Shown here: positions 1 through 8,231 of the stretch, in pieces
How the letters are laid out: each line of letters begins with the position of its first letter
Position numbering within the stretch: the stretch's first letter is position 1
Assembly (NCBI RefSeq): GCF_021502675.1
Contig: NZ_JAKFHA010000005.1
Span: 62,001-126,000, forward strand
Length of the DNA stretch: 64,000 nt
Direction: 5' to 3'
Origin: Yinghuangia soli
GTDB lineage: Bacteria > Actinomycetota > Actinomycetes > Streptomycetales > Streptomycetaceae
Notes under the pieces: model-generated
The model's database searches: none
Seen by the model: only the letters and a program-made list of their open reading frames with translations
Told to the model about the DNA's origin: nothing
Translations under genes and position numbers: made by a program

Positions 1-612
1 CGCCACGCCTGGGCGGCGACCGTTGCCGCCGGACCCAAGGCCACCGCCAAGTCCACCGCGGCGGGCGCCCCGCCCGCGCCCGGCGACCCCGAGAGCATCC
101 AGGCCTGGCTGGCCGCATCGACACACGCCCTGCTGGACGCACTGCGCGAAGCCGGGCCCGACCGCGGCTGCTGGATGTGGTGGGGCGACTCCCAGTCGCC
201 GCCCACCTGCCATGCCGTCGCCCGGCACCAACTGCAGGAACTCGCCGTCCACACCTACGACGCGCAGCTCACCGCAGGTGCACCGCAGTCGTTGCCCGCG
301 GAGGTGGCACTCGACGGCGTCGAGGACTTCCTGTCCACCTGCTGCTCGACGTCGAGCCCCTGGCCGCACAAGGCCACCGCGTTCGACTTCCACGCTGCCG
401 AGGGTCGCTCGTGGCGCCTGACCGCAGATGCCACCGGCGCGCGCTACACCCGCAACCCGACCGCCGACGACCCCGCTCCTGGTGTCTCGGTCCACGGCTC
501 CGCCGGCGACCTCGTCCTCTTCATGTACGACCGGATCCCTCTGACGTCCCTGCGCGTCGACGGCGACTCGGGTCTCATCGACCTCCTCCGCGCCTGGGAC
601 CCCGATCAGTAG
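1..612 (+). CDS. Maleylpyruvate isomerase family mycothiol-dependent protein, 5' truncated
   Basis: The reading frame is open from the first base of the window, so the N-terminus lies outside; 203 C-terminal residues are visible. The segment HQLQELAVHTYDAQL followed by a variable region and a C-terminal beta-rich domain (WRLTADATGARYTR, then GSAGDLVLFMYDRIPL) matches the layout of the actinobacterial DinB-like mycothiol-dependent maleylpyruvate isomerase / TIGR03083 family. The His near the helix end is the type of residue that binds metal in DinB folds. The metal-binding N-terminal helix bundle is mostly missing here, so substrate cannot be guessed. Family members are usually about 240-270 aa, consistent with a missing start just upstream. 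Confidence 0.75.
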   Translation, partial: RHAWAATVAAGPKATAKSTAAGAPPAPGDPESIQAWLAASTHALLDALREAGPDRGCWMWWGDSQSPPTCHAVARHQLQELAVHTYDAQLTAGAPQSLPAEVALDGVEDFLSTCCSTSSPWPHKATAFDFHAAEGRSWRLTADATGARYTRNPTADDPAPGVSVHGSAGDLVLFMYDRIPLTSLRVDGDSGLIDLLRAWDPDQ

Positions 613-802
613 GAACCCCTGCACGCCGCCAACGACAATTGCCAGGCGTCCAGTTGGTCGAATCCGGCAGTATCCCCGCAAGGACTCGTCACCACGTACG
701 CACCTGACCCGCGAGCAATTCGTCGACGTCGCGCGGGCTGCGCTGGGGGAGCGTCGCAGCCTCGCGGCCGTCGAGCGCATCCGGGGTGGCACCAAGAAGG
801 GC

Positions 803-1702
803 GTGTACCGGCTCGTCCTCGAGGACGCCTCGACCGCGGTCGCGTACGTCTGGAACGACGCCGAGAACTACTGGCCGACCACGCCCGGCACCGACTCCGA
901 CGACCACCGGGACCCGTTCTCGGCGGCCACTGGCATCGACCTCTTCGAGGCCGCCCACCGGCACCTCACCGCTCTCGGCATACGTACGCCCCGCATCCAC
1001 CTGGCCGATCGGAGCAGGACGTACCTGCCCGCCGACGTCGTCGTCCTGGAAGACGTGACCGGAGGCAGCCTGGAAGCGCTGCTCCGAGCCGACCCGGCCG
1101 CCGCAGCGCGGCCTCTGGCCCGACTCGCCGAGGCCCTCGGCGCCATGCACGGCCACCGTGGCCCGCGCTTCGGGAAGGTCGCACTGATCGACGCGGGCAG
1201 GGCCTCGCACGGCGAGTCCTGCGAACAGGTGCTCCTGGAACGAGCGTTGACCGACTTGGCCGAGGCGGCATCCCGCGACACCCGGCTCCGAGGCAGAGAC
1301 CGCGACCTTGAAGCGGCCGTCCGCGGTCTGGCCGCCACCGTGCAGCCGCGTACCGAGTACGCACTCATCCATGGCGAACTCGGTCCCGACCATGTCCTGG
1401 TCGATGCGGCGGGCGAACCGGTGATCATCGACATCGAAGGACTCATGTTCTTCGACGTCGAATGGGAGCACACCTTTCTCCACCTGCGCTTCGGCGAGCA
1501 CTACCCGGCAATCGCCGCCGCCTCCGCTGCCGACCTCGACCCGCAGCGCATCGCGTTCTACGCCATGGCCATGCACCTCTCCCTGATCGCCGGCCCGCTG
1601 CGCCTGCTCGATGGAGACTTCCCGGACCGCGACGCCATGCTCGGCATCGTCGAACACAACCTCGCCGCCGCGCTCGCGTTCCTCCCCCGCGCCGCGGCCT
1701 GA
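803..1702 (+). CDS. Aminoglycoside-phosphotransferase-like kinase, start codon unclear
   Basis: The protein resembles APH/choline-kinase-fold phosphotransferases. The catalytic loop reads HGELGPDHV from about residue 190 and the following metal motif is IIDIEG. Compared with the family consensus HGDxxxxN and DxD, the catalytic Asp is Glu and the Asn is His; substrate is unknown. The GTG at 803 is the first standard start, but the same frame is open further upstream and reads LTREQFVDVARAALGERR then VERIRGGTKKGVYRL, which looks like the true N-terminal lobe beginning. That part has only CTG (704) or ATT (638) as possible starts; an AAGGA lies at 680-684. Either a rare start is used or the start was lost. 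Confidence 0.65.
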   Translation: MYRLVLEDASTAVAYVWNDAENYWPTTPGTDSDDHRDPFSAATGIDLFEAAHRHLTALGIRTPRIHLADRSRTYLPADVVVLEDVTGGSLEALLRADPAAAARPLARLAEALGAMHGHRGPRFGKVALIDAGRASHGESCEQVLLERALTDLAEAASRDTRLRGRDRDLEAAVRGLAATVQPRTEYALIHGELGPDHVLVDAAGEPVIIDIEGLMFFDVEWEHTFLHLRFGEHYPAIAAASAADLDPQRIAFYAMAMHLSLIAGPLRLLDGDFPDRDAMLGIVEHNLAAALAFLPRAAA

Positions 1703-1848
1703 ATCCCAGGCCCCGCCCCACCGCCGAACGGTGGAATTTCGCCGTGTCGCCGCCCTGCTCCGCAGCCCGGCACGTCCGCCTGCCCATGCTGCCGGAGACG
1801 CGGGGTGGCGCGGCCACTCCGGGACACCGACTCCCCGGGAGGCACCGG

Positions 1849-3033
1849 ATGCGACGCCCGAAGCGGCTCACCGCCAAGACCGCGGCCCTTGCGGTCATGG
1901 CCCTGCTTGCCACCGTGCCCGCACCCGTGTCCGCCCAGGCCCACAGCCCGCAGCCCCGCCCGCACGCCGGCCAGGACGCGAACCTGCGCGCCGAACTCGC
2001 CGAACTGGTCGCCCGCCCGGACGGCCCGCCCGGGGTGATCGCCGTACTGACTACGGACGGGCGCACCAAGGTCTATCGCGCAGGTGTCGCCGAGGTCGGG
2101 AGCCAGCGCCCGCCCCGACCCGGCGACTACATGCGCCTGGCGAGCGCGTCCAAGGCGTACACCGGCGCGGTCGCCCTGTCGCTCGTCCGCTGCGGCCTGC
2201 TGGGCCTCGACGAGACCCTCGGCCAACGCCTGCCGCACCTGCCCGCGGCTTGGGCGTCCGTCACCCTCCGGCAGCTGCTCAACCACACCAGCGGCCTGCC
2301 GGACTTCAGCGGCTCCCAGGCCTTCCGCGACATCCTCCGCGCCGACCCGCACCACCTGTTCGACTCGCGCCGCCTGCTGGACTTCGTCGCCGAGAAGCCG
2401 CTCAACTTCCCGCCCGGAAGCCGCTACGAGTACTCCAACTCGGACAACATCGCCGTCGCCCTGATGGCCGAGGCAGCCAGCGGCCGGCGGTACGAAGACC
2501 TCCTCGCCGACCTCGTCTACCGCCCGCTCGGACTCCGCAGGACCAGCCTCCCCAGCGGCTTCCGGATGTACGAGCCCTACATCCACGGCTATGCCGTCGC
2601 CCCGAACGAGCCGCCGGAGGACGTCAGCGAACTCATCGGCATGTCGGGCGTCTGGGCTTCGGGAGCCATCACCTCCACCCCGAACGAGACCGGCGCCTTC
2701 ATGCGGGCCTGGGCAAGCGGCGCGCTCGTCGGCCCGGCAGAGCACACCGAGCAGTTCCAGTTCGTCGACGGCGGCGCATCCGAGCCCGCAGGCCCCGGGC
2801 GCAACGACGCCGGCCTGGCCACCTTCCGCTACACGACCCGCTGCGGCGTCGTCTACGGCCACACCGGCAACACCGCCGGCTACACCCAGCTCGCCGCGTC
2901 CACCGAGGACGGCCGCCGCTCCCTGACCTTCTCGGTGAGCGCCCAGATCAACAAGACCAGCAACCCGGCCCTCCTCGAGCGCATGCGCGCCATCCAGGAA
3001 GACTTCGTCTGCGCCCTGCTCACCACCCCCTGA
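1849..3033 (+). CDS. Secreted serine hydrolase, beta-lactamase / D,D-carboxypeptidase family
   Basis: Predicted 394-aa exported enzyme of the class C beta-lactamase / DD-peptidase / esterase family. The ATG follows GGGAGG by six bases and begins a signal peptide (KRLTAKTAALAVMALLA, with an AQA-type cleavage region). The three catalytic motifs are all present in order: SxxK as S99-A-S-K102, the Tyr motif YSN at about 195, and HTG at about 338. Such proteins act outside the cell on D-Ala-D-Ala peptides, beta-lactams or small esters; the sequence does not decide which. It stands alone, transcribed with the upstream kinase but separated by about 145 bp. Confidence 0.85.
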   Translation: MRRPKRLTAKTAALAVMALLATVPAPVSAQAHSPQPRPHAGQDANLRAELAELVARPDGPPGVIAVLTTDGRTKVYRAGVAEVGSQRPPRPGDYMRLASASKAYTGAVALSLVRCGLLGLDETLGQRLPHLPAAWASVTLRQLLNHTSGLPDFSGSQAFRDILRADPHHLFDSRRLLDFVAEKPLNFPPGSRYEYSNSDNIAVALMAEAASGRRYEDLLADLVYRPLGLRRTSLPSGFRMYEPYIHGYAVAPNEPPEDVSELIGMSGVWASGAITSTPNETGAFMRAWASGALVGPAEHTEQFQFVDGGASEPAGPGRNDAGLATFRYTTRCGVVYGHTGNTAGYTQLAASTEDGRRSLTFSVSAQINKTSNPALLERMRAIQEDFVCALLTTP

Positions 3034-3042
3034 CGCCGCCCC

Positions 3043-3501
3043 TCACCCGGAGTCGCCCGGCGACCGGATCCCCCGCTCCGCAAACGACTCGGCCACGCGG
3101 TCGAACACCCCTGCCGCAGCCGAGTCTTCGACCCCGAGCAACAACTCGCCGGTCTGCGGATCGTAGGCGGACAATCCGGTCGCCGCCTCGACGACCGCCG
3201 CGATCGCCTTGAGCCTGTCGACAACGCCGAGCGCGGCGTCCCCCGAGGTCCAAAACGGCACCGACATCGACCACTCGCCGGCCAGACAACTGACCTCGAT
3301 GCCGGTCTTCCGGTGCCCCATGCACCAACTCGGCGGCCCCGCACTCACCTCGACCCCGCCGAGCAATTCGCCCACACCACGCACCACGTCATCCCACCCG
3401 GTCGGCAGGCTCTCGTCCCGGACGCGATGCTCCAAGGCATCCAACGCGTCCTCCCACGACTGCCCCGCCTCCCGCGCCAAGAAGTACACGTCATAGCTCA
3501 T
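3043..3501 (-). CDS. Hypothetical protein, MSYDVYFL type
   Basis: A 152-aa soluble protein that starts MSYDVYFLAREAGQSW. It has no signal peptide or membrane segment. The opening beta strand, a central region (VSAGPPSWCMGHRK) and a helical C-terminal half resemble small stand-alone Streptomyces proteins found near variable loci, some of which are immunity-like, but I cannot name a family with confidence. It is convergent with the serine hydrolase, whose stop is only 9 bp away. No partner toxin is visible nearby. Confidence 0.6.
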   Translation of the reverse strand: MSYDVYFLAREAGQSWEDALDALEHRVRDESLPTGWDDVVRGVGELLGGVEVSAGPPSWCMGHRKTGIEVSCLAGEWSMSVPFWTSGDAALGVVDRLKAIAAVVEAATGLSAYDPQTGELLLGVEDSAAAGVFDRVAESFAERGIRSPGDSG

Positions 3502-3662
3502 GGCCGCGCACCCTAACCCCCACTAACGACAGCCCCCGCTCCGCCCGCCCCTCCATGCTCGTTACCAAACACCCCCAGGAAGCCCGGACCCCGGCAAGCA
3601 CCAGCGCGGACACCCCACCGAGCCCAGGAGCCCGACTCTTGGGGTGCAGGCGTCCGCCCTGA

Positions 3663-4301
3663 TCAGGTGTTGGTGCGTACCACGACTGACCGGGCCATGA
3701 GATCAGCGGCCGCCCGGACTTGCGCGGCGTGCGTTGCCGGCGACTGGGCGGTGATAACGAGCACATGGCTTTCAGTCAGCGCGACGAGGTGGTGGCTTTG
3801 CTGCCAGGCGGCGCCGTCGTGCTGATACGCAAGTTCGACCGCTTCGAATGCGCCCTCGGTGCGGTGGTCGACGAGGGCCTGGCCGGGAGCTGCGAGCCGG
3901 GCGGGGGAGGGGATTTGGTCGCGGCTAAGCGGGCCTTGGAGATAGATCGTGGAGCCCGCCGGTCCGAACAGCATGAACGGGGTGGAGTTGTCGCCCGCAG
4001 GCGGGGAGTCGATCGCGAAGCCTTCCGGCCACTCGACTGAGAACGGCGTCGTCTCGATGCGCCAGACCTGCTCGGCGGGTCCTGCCAGAACCTCGACGAC
4101 TTCGTCGGCGGTCTGGGTGTTCGCGAGTTGGACCGAGGGCTTCTCTGCAGATCCGGCGACGATGGCGGTGCGGGCGGCCTGGCCCTCCCAGCGAGTCACG
4201 CTCACCGTGCCGGGCGCGTCGACCGTACGCTCGAAGGTGTAGGGCCAGACCGGAATCAGCGTCATGCCGAATCCGGTCAGCCGAGCGAAGACATGGCCCA
4301 T
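3663..4301 (-). CDS. Hypothetical protein
   Basis: A 212-aa protein without a recognisable catalytic motif. The ATG at 4301 is preceded by GGGAGGGG a few bases upstream, which supports this start over internal ones. The first residues (FARLTGFGMTLIPVWPYTFE) are mildly hydrophobic but not a clear signal peptide. The middle (FMLFGPAGSTIYLQGPL) and the C-terminal region (SHHLVALTESHVLVITAQSP then HAAQVRAAADLMARSV) look like a mixed alpha/beta domain similar to actinobacterial secretion-accessory or esterase-like hypothetical proteins. Function unknown. Base use is slightly less GC-biased at third positions than its neighbours. Confidence 0.6.
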   Translation of the reverse strand: MGHVFARLTGFGMTLIPVWPYTFERTVDAPGTVSVTRWEGQAARTAIVAGSAEKPSVQLANTQTADEVVEVLAGPAEQVWRIETTPFSVEWPEGFAIDSPPAGDNSTPFMLFGPAGSTIYLQGPLSRDQIPSPARLAAPGQALVDHRTEGAFEAVELAYQHDGAAWQQSHHLVALTESHVLVITAQSPATHAAQVRAAADLMARSVVVRTNT

Positions 4302-4462
4302 GTGCCCCTCCCAGGTCAGAGGGGCCTCATGATCGCATCCGGTCTGCGCTGTGAGACCAACCCGCCCCGAGCGGATGAAACGGTCCGGTCATGCGACGGC
4401 CTGTTCGGGGGCACCTTGGATCCGGCTCCGCGCCTGGGCTGTCCGGCTGGGAGGGTGAGTTG

Positions 4463-4876
4463 ATGAGTGATCCGGACGCCCCGCCGCTTCCGCCCGGTCG
4501 CGGGGAGGTGGCCGCCTGGTGGCATGCGCTGGCAGCGGGTGAGGTGACCCGTGAAGCGGTGCATGCGTGGGCGGTTCCATGGGTGGAGGGCGACGGTGCC
4601 TTTGCCGACTTCGAGGACCCTTTGGTCGTAAGCGCCCTGCAGCACCTGCACGGTTTCGACCTCTGCGAGGATCCAGGCCGCCCCGGCGTTGTCTGGCACG
4701 GGAGGGCGGGCGAGGGCAGATGGTGTCACTCCCTCGACGGCATCATCGGGGGACTCGCCCGATGGCTCGAGAGCTGCGCTCTCTACGATGCGGATCCACG
4801 GGGCTGGATCCAAGCGGTACGTGAGCAGGCAAGGGCCTTCAACCAAGCGGAGGAAGTGCCGCGCGGGCCATACTGA
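4463..4876 (+). CDS. Small hypothetical protein
   Basis: A 137-aa Trp-rich acidic protein beginning MSDPDAPPLPPGRGEVAAWWHALAAGE. GGGAGG lies 8-13 bp upstream of the ATG. It has no signal peptide, transmembrane segment or known motif. Small acidic proteins of this type occur as stand-alone genes in Streptomyces accessory regions, in some cases as immunity or antitoxin proteins, but there is nothing in the sequence that proves this. It is followed by two further small orphan genes on the same strand, at 4940 and 5295, which may share a transcript. Confidence 0.6.
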   Translation: MSDPDAPPLPPGRGEVAAWWHALAAGEVTREAVHAWAVPWVEGDGAFADFEDPLVVSALQHLHGFDLCEDPGRPGVVWHGRAGEGRWCHSLDGIIGGLARWLESCALYDADPRGWIQAVREQARAFNQAEEVPRGPY

Positions 4877-4939
4877 CCGCCCGGAGGCTCGCTGTGGTGA
4901 CGACCGGATTCAAACGACTCGGTCCCGGGGGGCGCAACC

Positions 4940-5215
4940 ATGGACTTCATCGAGGTCGTCATCGACGGTCCGATTCCGGTGGACCGTGATGACGTGGAGG
5001 ATTCTCTCTCCGCGGCGCTGGACGGAGTCGGCGAGGTCAGCGGCGCCGGCACCGGCAGCTTTGTATCGAACCTCGACCTGGACATCGATCCAGAGGCCGA
5101 TCGCGACGACGTCCTTCGACGAGTGTTCGCCGCTCTGCGAGAGCTCGATCTCGGGGGCTCGGTCCGGGTTCGGCCGGGCGACGGATCCGAATGGTTCCGC
5201 CTCGGTGAGTGGTGA
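4940..5215 (+). CDS. Small hypothetical protein, ferredoxin-like acidic fold
   Basis: A 91-aa acidic protein (MDFIEVVIDGPIPVDRDDVEDSL, then GEVSGAGTGSFVSNLDLDID). The alternation of beta strand, Asp-rich helix and beta strand, twice, suggests a small two-layer alpha/beta fold. It has no catalytic motif. The upstream region reads GGGGGGCGCAACC before the ATG, a fair RBS. The gene sits in a run of short unassigned plus-strand genes. Function not recognised. Confidence 0.6.
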   Translation: MDFIEVVIDGPIPVDRDDVEDSLSAALDGVGEVSGAGTGSFVSNLDLDIDPEADRDDVLRRVFAALRELDLGGSVRVRPGDGSEWFRLGEW

Positions 5216-5294
5216 GCCGGTTCGTTCGCGCGAACGTCCGGTTGCGGTTGCCTCGGGCTAGAGTGCACGCACAACACAGAACGAGGAAGCTCAT

Positions 5295-5951
5295 GTGCAC
5301 GTCCTTGACGACCCGTGGGATCTGAGCGATCGCGCTCGGGGGTTTCTGGCCCGCGTCGGAGACCGGGTGGAACAGGCCGATCGGCCAAGTGAGTTCATGA
5401 CGGTGCTCGACCGGCGCGGCAAGCGTGTTCCGGCGCCGTTCGCGTTGGTGCTGAGGCGTGAAGGGTACGCGAGGCGGTTCGGGGGGCTCCGGTACCCGGT
5501 ACGACAGTGGATCGACTTCCCGGACGGCCCGCTCCGATACGACAGAGACTGGGAGTTCACGCTCGTCGACCACGCTCGACAGGACGTCCGCGGATGCGCC
5601 TTCGAAGTCGTCGGTGAGTGTGTCGCGAGCCCCGTCCCCTATATGCAGCACGTCGATGGACGGTTCGGGATCGCCGAGGCGGAGACGTTCGCGTTCGTGC
5701 CGCTGTACGCGTCGATGCTTCAGGTGATCGAGTCGCATGCACTGCTGGACGCCTGCGTGGACGCGGAGCGGCTTGCGGTGCCGCCGTTCGGTGCGGCGCC
5801 CGAGGAGTTCGCGGCGAGCCTGCCGGTGGCGGCGGAGGCCTCGGGGCCTCGGCAGCGGTGGTACGCCGACGACCGGTACGTCGTACGCGAAACCTTCCTC
5901 CGGACCGCGGCGGAACCGCGGCGGACCGGGTGGCAGGTCTGGGCGTGGTGA
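5295..5951 (+). CDS. Hypothetical protein
   Basis: A 218-aa soluble protein starting at GTG, 6 bp after GAGGAAG (an overlapping out-of-frame ATG at 5293 can be ignored). The sequence has a conserved-looking centre (FPDGPLRYDRDWEFTLVDHA, then CAFEVVGECVASPVPYMQHVDG) and a C-terminal helix with the ESHALLDACV segment. It resembles cytosolic SUKH/SMI1-like or other small immunity-type proteins in size and Trp/acidic content, but the signature motifs were not found. No function assigned. A degenerate gene copy follows 15-40 bp downstream. Confidence 0.6.
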   Translation: MHVLDDPWDLSDRARGFLARVGDRVEQADRPSEFMTVLDRRGKRVPAPFALVLRREGYARRFGGLRYPVRQWIDFPDGPLRYDRDWEFTLVDHARQDVRGCAFEVVGECVASPVPYMQHVDGRFGIAEAETFAFVPLYASMLQVIESHALLDACVDAERLAVPPFGAAPEEFAASLPVAAEASGPRQRWYADDRYVVRETFLRTAAEPRRTGWQVWAW

Positions 5952-5965
5952 ACGGTCGGTAAGGT

Positions 5966-6221
5966 CGGCGCCGGCTTCTACGGTCCGCCTCTGGGCCACC
6001 ATCCCCAAATCGTCGTGGATCTCAGCGTGCCGTCCGCCGCCGCAGAACCCGTGGCGGCGCAGGGACTTGGGTGGTTGGTGGCGGAAGGGATCGTCCTCGC
6101 CGACCGGATCGACTGCATGCTGGGAGTGCCGTTGGGGCATCCCCCCGGGCCGGAGCGGGCACGGGCTGTGGCCGCGGAGGAATGGGAGCCCTCCGGAGGC
6201 TGCGGCATACGGTCCGCGACG
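5966..6221 (+). pseudogene. Truncated duplicate of the 6926-7537 gene
   Basis: This stretch matches the start of the gene at 6926 in both DNA and protein, including about 25 bp before its start codon. By hand comparison roughly nine in ten bases agree over a 145-bp core. Where the intact copy has ATG-GGC-CAC-CAT, this copy has CTG-GGC-CAC-CAT (5991), so the start is lost. The frame stays readable (VVDLSVPS, GWLVAEGIVLADRIDCMLGV, GHPPGPERARAV), then similarity fades near 6205-6220, exactly where the minus-strand lipoprotein gene ends. The C-terminal two thirds with the CxxC pairs is absent. A dead 5' fragment left by partial tandem duplication. Confidence 0.75.
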
Positions 6222-6857
6222 TCAGACGGTGGCCGTCGCAACGGCGCGGAACGCTTCCGCGAGCTCTTCCGGCGTGGCCGAGGTGGAGAGCGTCGTATTG
6301 GCGAACGCTGCTGGCGGGCACGATGTGCGGGCAGTTGCATCGAACTCGAAGCGGGCGACCTCGGTACCGGTACTGGTCTCCTTGACCACCACGCTGTAAT
6401 GCCCCAAGTGGAGCTTGAGGTTGCCTAGTTGCTTGTAGAGGCAGTTGCTTATGTGCGCGCCGTCAGTCCTCGTCATGCAGGCCACAAGCTCGATGTCGTA
6501 GGGGGAGGCGGCCCCTTCGATATCCCACTCGGCGGGCAGCCGCCGGTAGTCGGGGGACGTCCAGAAGGAGCCGTTTGCGCCGATGCGGGGAACCAGTACG
6601 ATCCGATGCGGCCCCGGTCCTCGGTACGGCTTCGTCGGGAAGCCGCGGGCCTCCCCGGTGCACAGCCGGTAGAAGTGGTCCAGTTTCAGGGGCTCCTGGG
6701 CCGAAGGGCTCGGCGACGCCGACGCGGGATGACTGCCCGCCCTCGTCGGCGGCGCTGATGGAGCCGTATTGGCGGACGAGGGCCCGCCCGCCCGCTGGCA
6801 CGCGCAAACCCAGGCCAACGCCAAGGCCATCATGAGGGGGAGCATCCGTCGCGGCAT
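6222..6857 (-). CDS. Putative lipoprotein
   Basis: A predicted 211-aa exported protein. The chosen ATG (6857) gives MPRRMLPLMMALALAWVCACQRAGG, a short charged start, hydrophobic core and a lipobox-like V-C-A-C, so the mature protein would be anchored by a lipidated Cys. A Ser/Pro/Ala-rich linker of about 35 residues follows, then a domain with several Cys (YRLCTGEARGF, ELVACMTRTDGAHISNCLY, TARTSCPPAAF) that could pair as disulfides. A GTG 33 bp upstream is an alternative start. Function not known. It sits between a dead and an intact copy of a duplicated gene, on the opposite strand. Confidence 0.65.
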   Translation of the reverse strand: MPRRMLPLMMALALAWVCACQRAGGPSSANTAPSAPPTRAGSHPASASPSPSAQEPLKLDHFYRLCTGEARGFPTKPYRGPGPHRIVLVPRIGANGSFWTSPDYRRLPAEWDIEGAASPYDIELVACMTRTDGAHISNCLYKQLGNLKLHLGHYSVVVKETSTGTEVARFEFDATARTSCPPAAFANTTLSTSATPEELAEAFRAVATATV

Positions 6858-6925
6858 GACCTTCGTTACCCCGCCGACCCCGTTGGGCACTCGCGGATGT
6901 CGGTGGCGCCTTCTACGGTCCGTGT

Positions 6926-7537
6926 ATGGGCCACCATCTCCAGACTGTCGTGGATCTCAGCGTGTCGGCCGCGGCCGCAGAAGCCGTGGCGGCGCGGGGA
7001 CTTCGGTGGTTGGTGGCGGAAGGGATCGTCCTCGCCGAGCGGACCGACTGCGTGCTCGGGGTGCCGTTGGGGCATCCGCCCGGGCCGGAGTGGGGACGGG
7101 CGGTGGCCGCGGGGGAGGGGGAGCCGTACGGAGGGCTCAGGGTCACGACGGGACGGGTCGGCTTCGACGCGGGGCAGTACCCGCCCGCGTACGCGCAATG
7201 CCCGCACTGTGCGTCGCGCATCGCCTTGTACACCGAGGATTGGGACGTGATCCCCGGCGCGTGGCTGCCGTTCGACGCCGCCATGGACCGCTGGTACGAG
7301 AGCGGCGCGGCCGCAGTGGTCTGCCCGGATTGCGGCCGTGCCGGGGATCTGACCGCCTGGACTTGGGACCACGACCGCTACGCGTTCGGCTATTTGGGCT
7401 TTGCGTTCCGCGACTGGCCGCGGTTCAGCCCGCAGTTCCTGGCGGCCTTCGGCGACGCCTTGGGCGGGCACCGCGTCGTGGTCGTCGGCGGCGCCGTCAC
7501 CGGCCGTGTGCGTGGCTTGAATTCGCTTGTCCGGTAA
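6926..7537 (+). CDS. Hypothetical protein with zinc-ribbon-like Cys pairs
   Basis: A 203-aa protein starting MGHHLQTVVDLSVSAAAAE. The N-terminal 70 residues (RWLVAEGIVLAERTDCVLG, then GHPPGPEW) form the part shared with the truncated copy at 5966-6221. The centre has two CxxC motifs, CPHC at about residue 92 and CPDC at about residue 133, that could hold a zinc ion. A Trp-rich C-terminus follows (FAFRDWPRFSPQFLAAFGDALGG). This architecture is common in Streptomyces hypothetical proteins, but I know of no assigned activity. Probably cytosolic; no membrane segment or signal peptide is seen. Confidence 0.65.
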   Translation: MGHHLQTVVDLSVSAAAAEAVAARGLRWLVAEGIVLAERTDCVLGVPLGHPPGPEWGRAVAAGEGEPYGGLRVTTGRVGFDAGQYPPAYAQCPHCASRIALYTEDWDVIPGAWLPFDAAMDRWYESGAAAVVCPDCGRAGDLTAWTWDHDRYAFGYLGFAFRDWPRFSPQFLAAFGDALGGHRVVVVGGAVTGRVRGLNSLVR

Positions 7538-7643
7538 TGGGCTTCATCATCCTGTGATCGAATATCCGGCCGCGGGCCGGATGCGTGCGGAGCTCGACGC
7601 ACGCGCGTGCCCCGTGTCCCATCAGGTCACGGAAGGGGTCATC

Positions 7644-8117
7644 ATGAGCGACGAACTCGCGGTCATCGTCGACAAGTACGCCATCACCGACGTCGTGAAC
7701 GCCGTCTTCGACACCGTCGATGCCAAGGACTGGACGGCGGCCCGCGCGCTGTTCGCCGACGAGGTCGACCTCGACTTCACCAGCCTTGCGGGCGGCGATC
7801 CCGTGCGTCTGCCGGCCGATGCGCTCGTGGAGGGCTGGATACAGGGGCTGCACCCCTTGAAGCAGAGCTTCCATGCGGTGTCCAACATCCGCGTGCAGCT
7901 GGACGGCGACTCGGCCCTCGTCGACACCAAGGGCTACGCGTACAACCTGCTCGCGGAGGAGGTCGGCGGCGGACTCGGCGGCGCGAAGTGGGAGGGCTGG
8001 GGCGCCTACCGGCTGGCACTCGTGCGGGTGGCCGGCGCTGCCTGGCTGGTGACTGCGCTTGCCTTCGACGCGTGGCACACCGTGGGCGACGACGCAGTAC
8101 GTACGCACGTGCAGTAG
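7644..8117 (+). CDS. SnoaL-like / NTF2-fold protein
   Basis: A 157-aa protein of the nuclear transport factor 2 superfamily. The ATG is preceded by GGAAGGGG. The order is typical: an N-terminal helix (DKYAITDVVNAVFDTVDAKDWTA), the strand-turn ALFADEVDLDFTSL, a second helix ending in VEGWIQGL, the beta strands SFHAVSNIRVQLDGDSALVDTKGYAYN, and the closing strands AYRLALVRVAGAAWLVTALAF. Members act as isomerases, hydrolases or unassigned small-molecule binders. Nothing in the neighbourhood narrows the substrate. Confidence 0.75.
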   Translation: MSDELAVIVDKYAITDVVNAVFDTVDAKDWTAARALFADEVDLDFTSLAGGDPVRLPADALVEGWIQGLHPLKQSFHAVSNIRVQLDGDSALVDTKGYAYNLLAEEVGGGLGGAKWEGWGAYRLALVRVAGAAWLVTALAFDAWHTVGDDAVRTHVQ

Positions 8118-8231
8118 TCGTCAGAGGCGGCCATACGACGCGGCGCATGGGAAGTGCGCCGCGCCGGTCCGCCACGCGGGTGGGCGTACCTGCCCGGAGA
8201 AACGCGGCAAAACGCCCACAATGGGACGGCC

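Noticed and set aside
3043-5951. Toxin-immunity island formed by the small orphan genes
   Set aside because: The small acidic proteins fit such a role in size only; no toxin, secretion tag or polymorphic-toxin domain is present.
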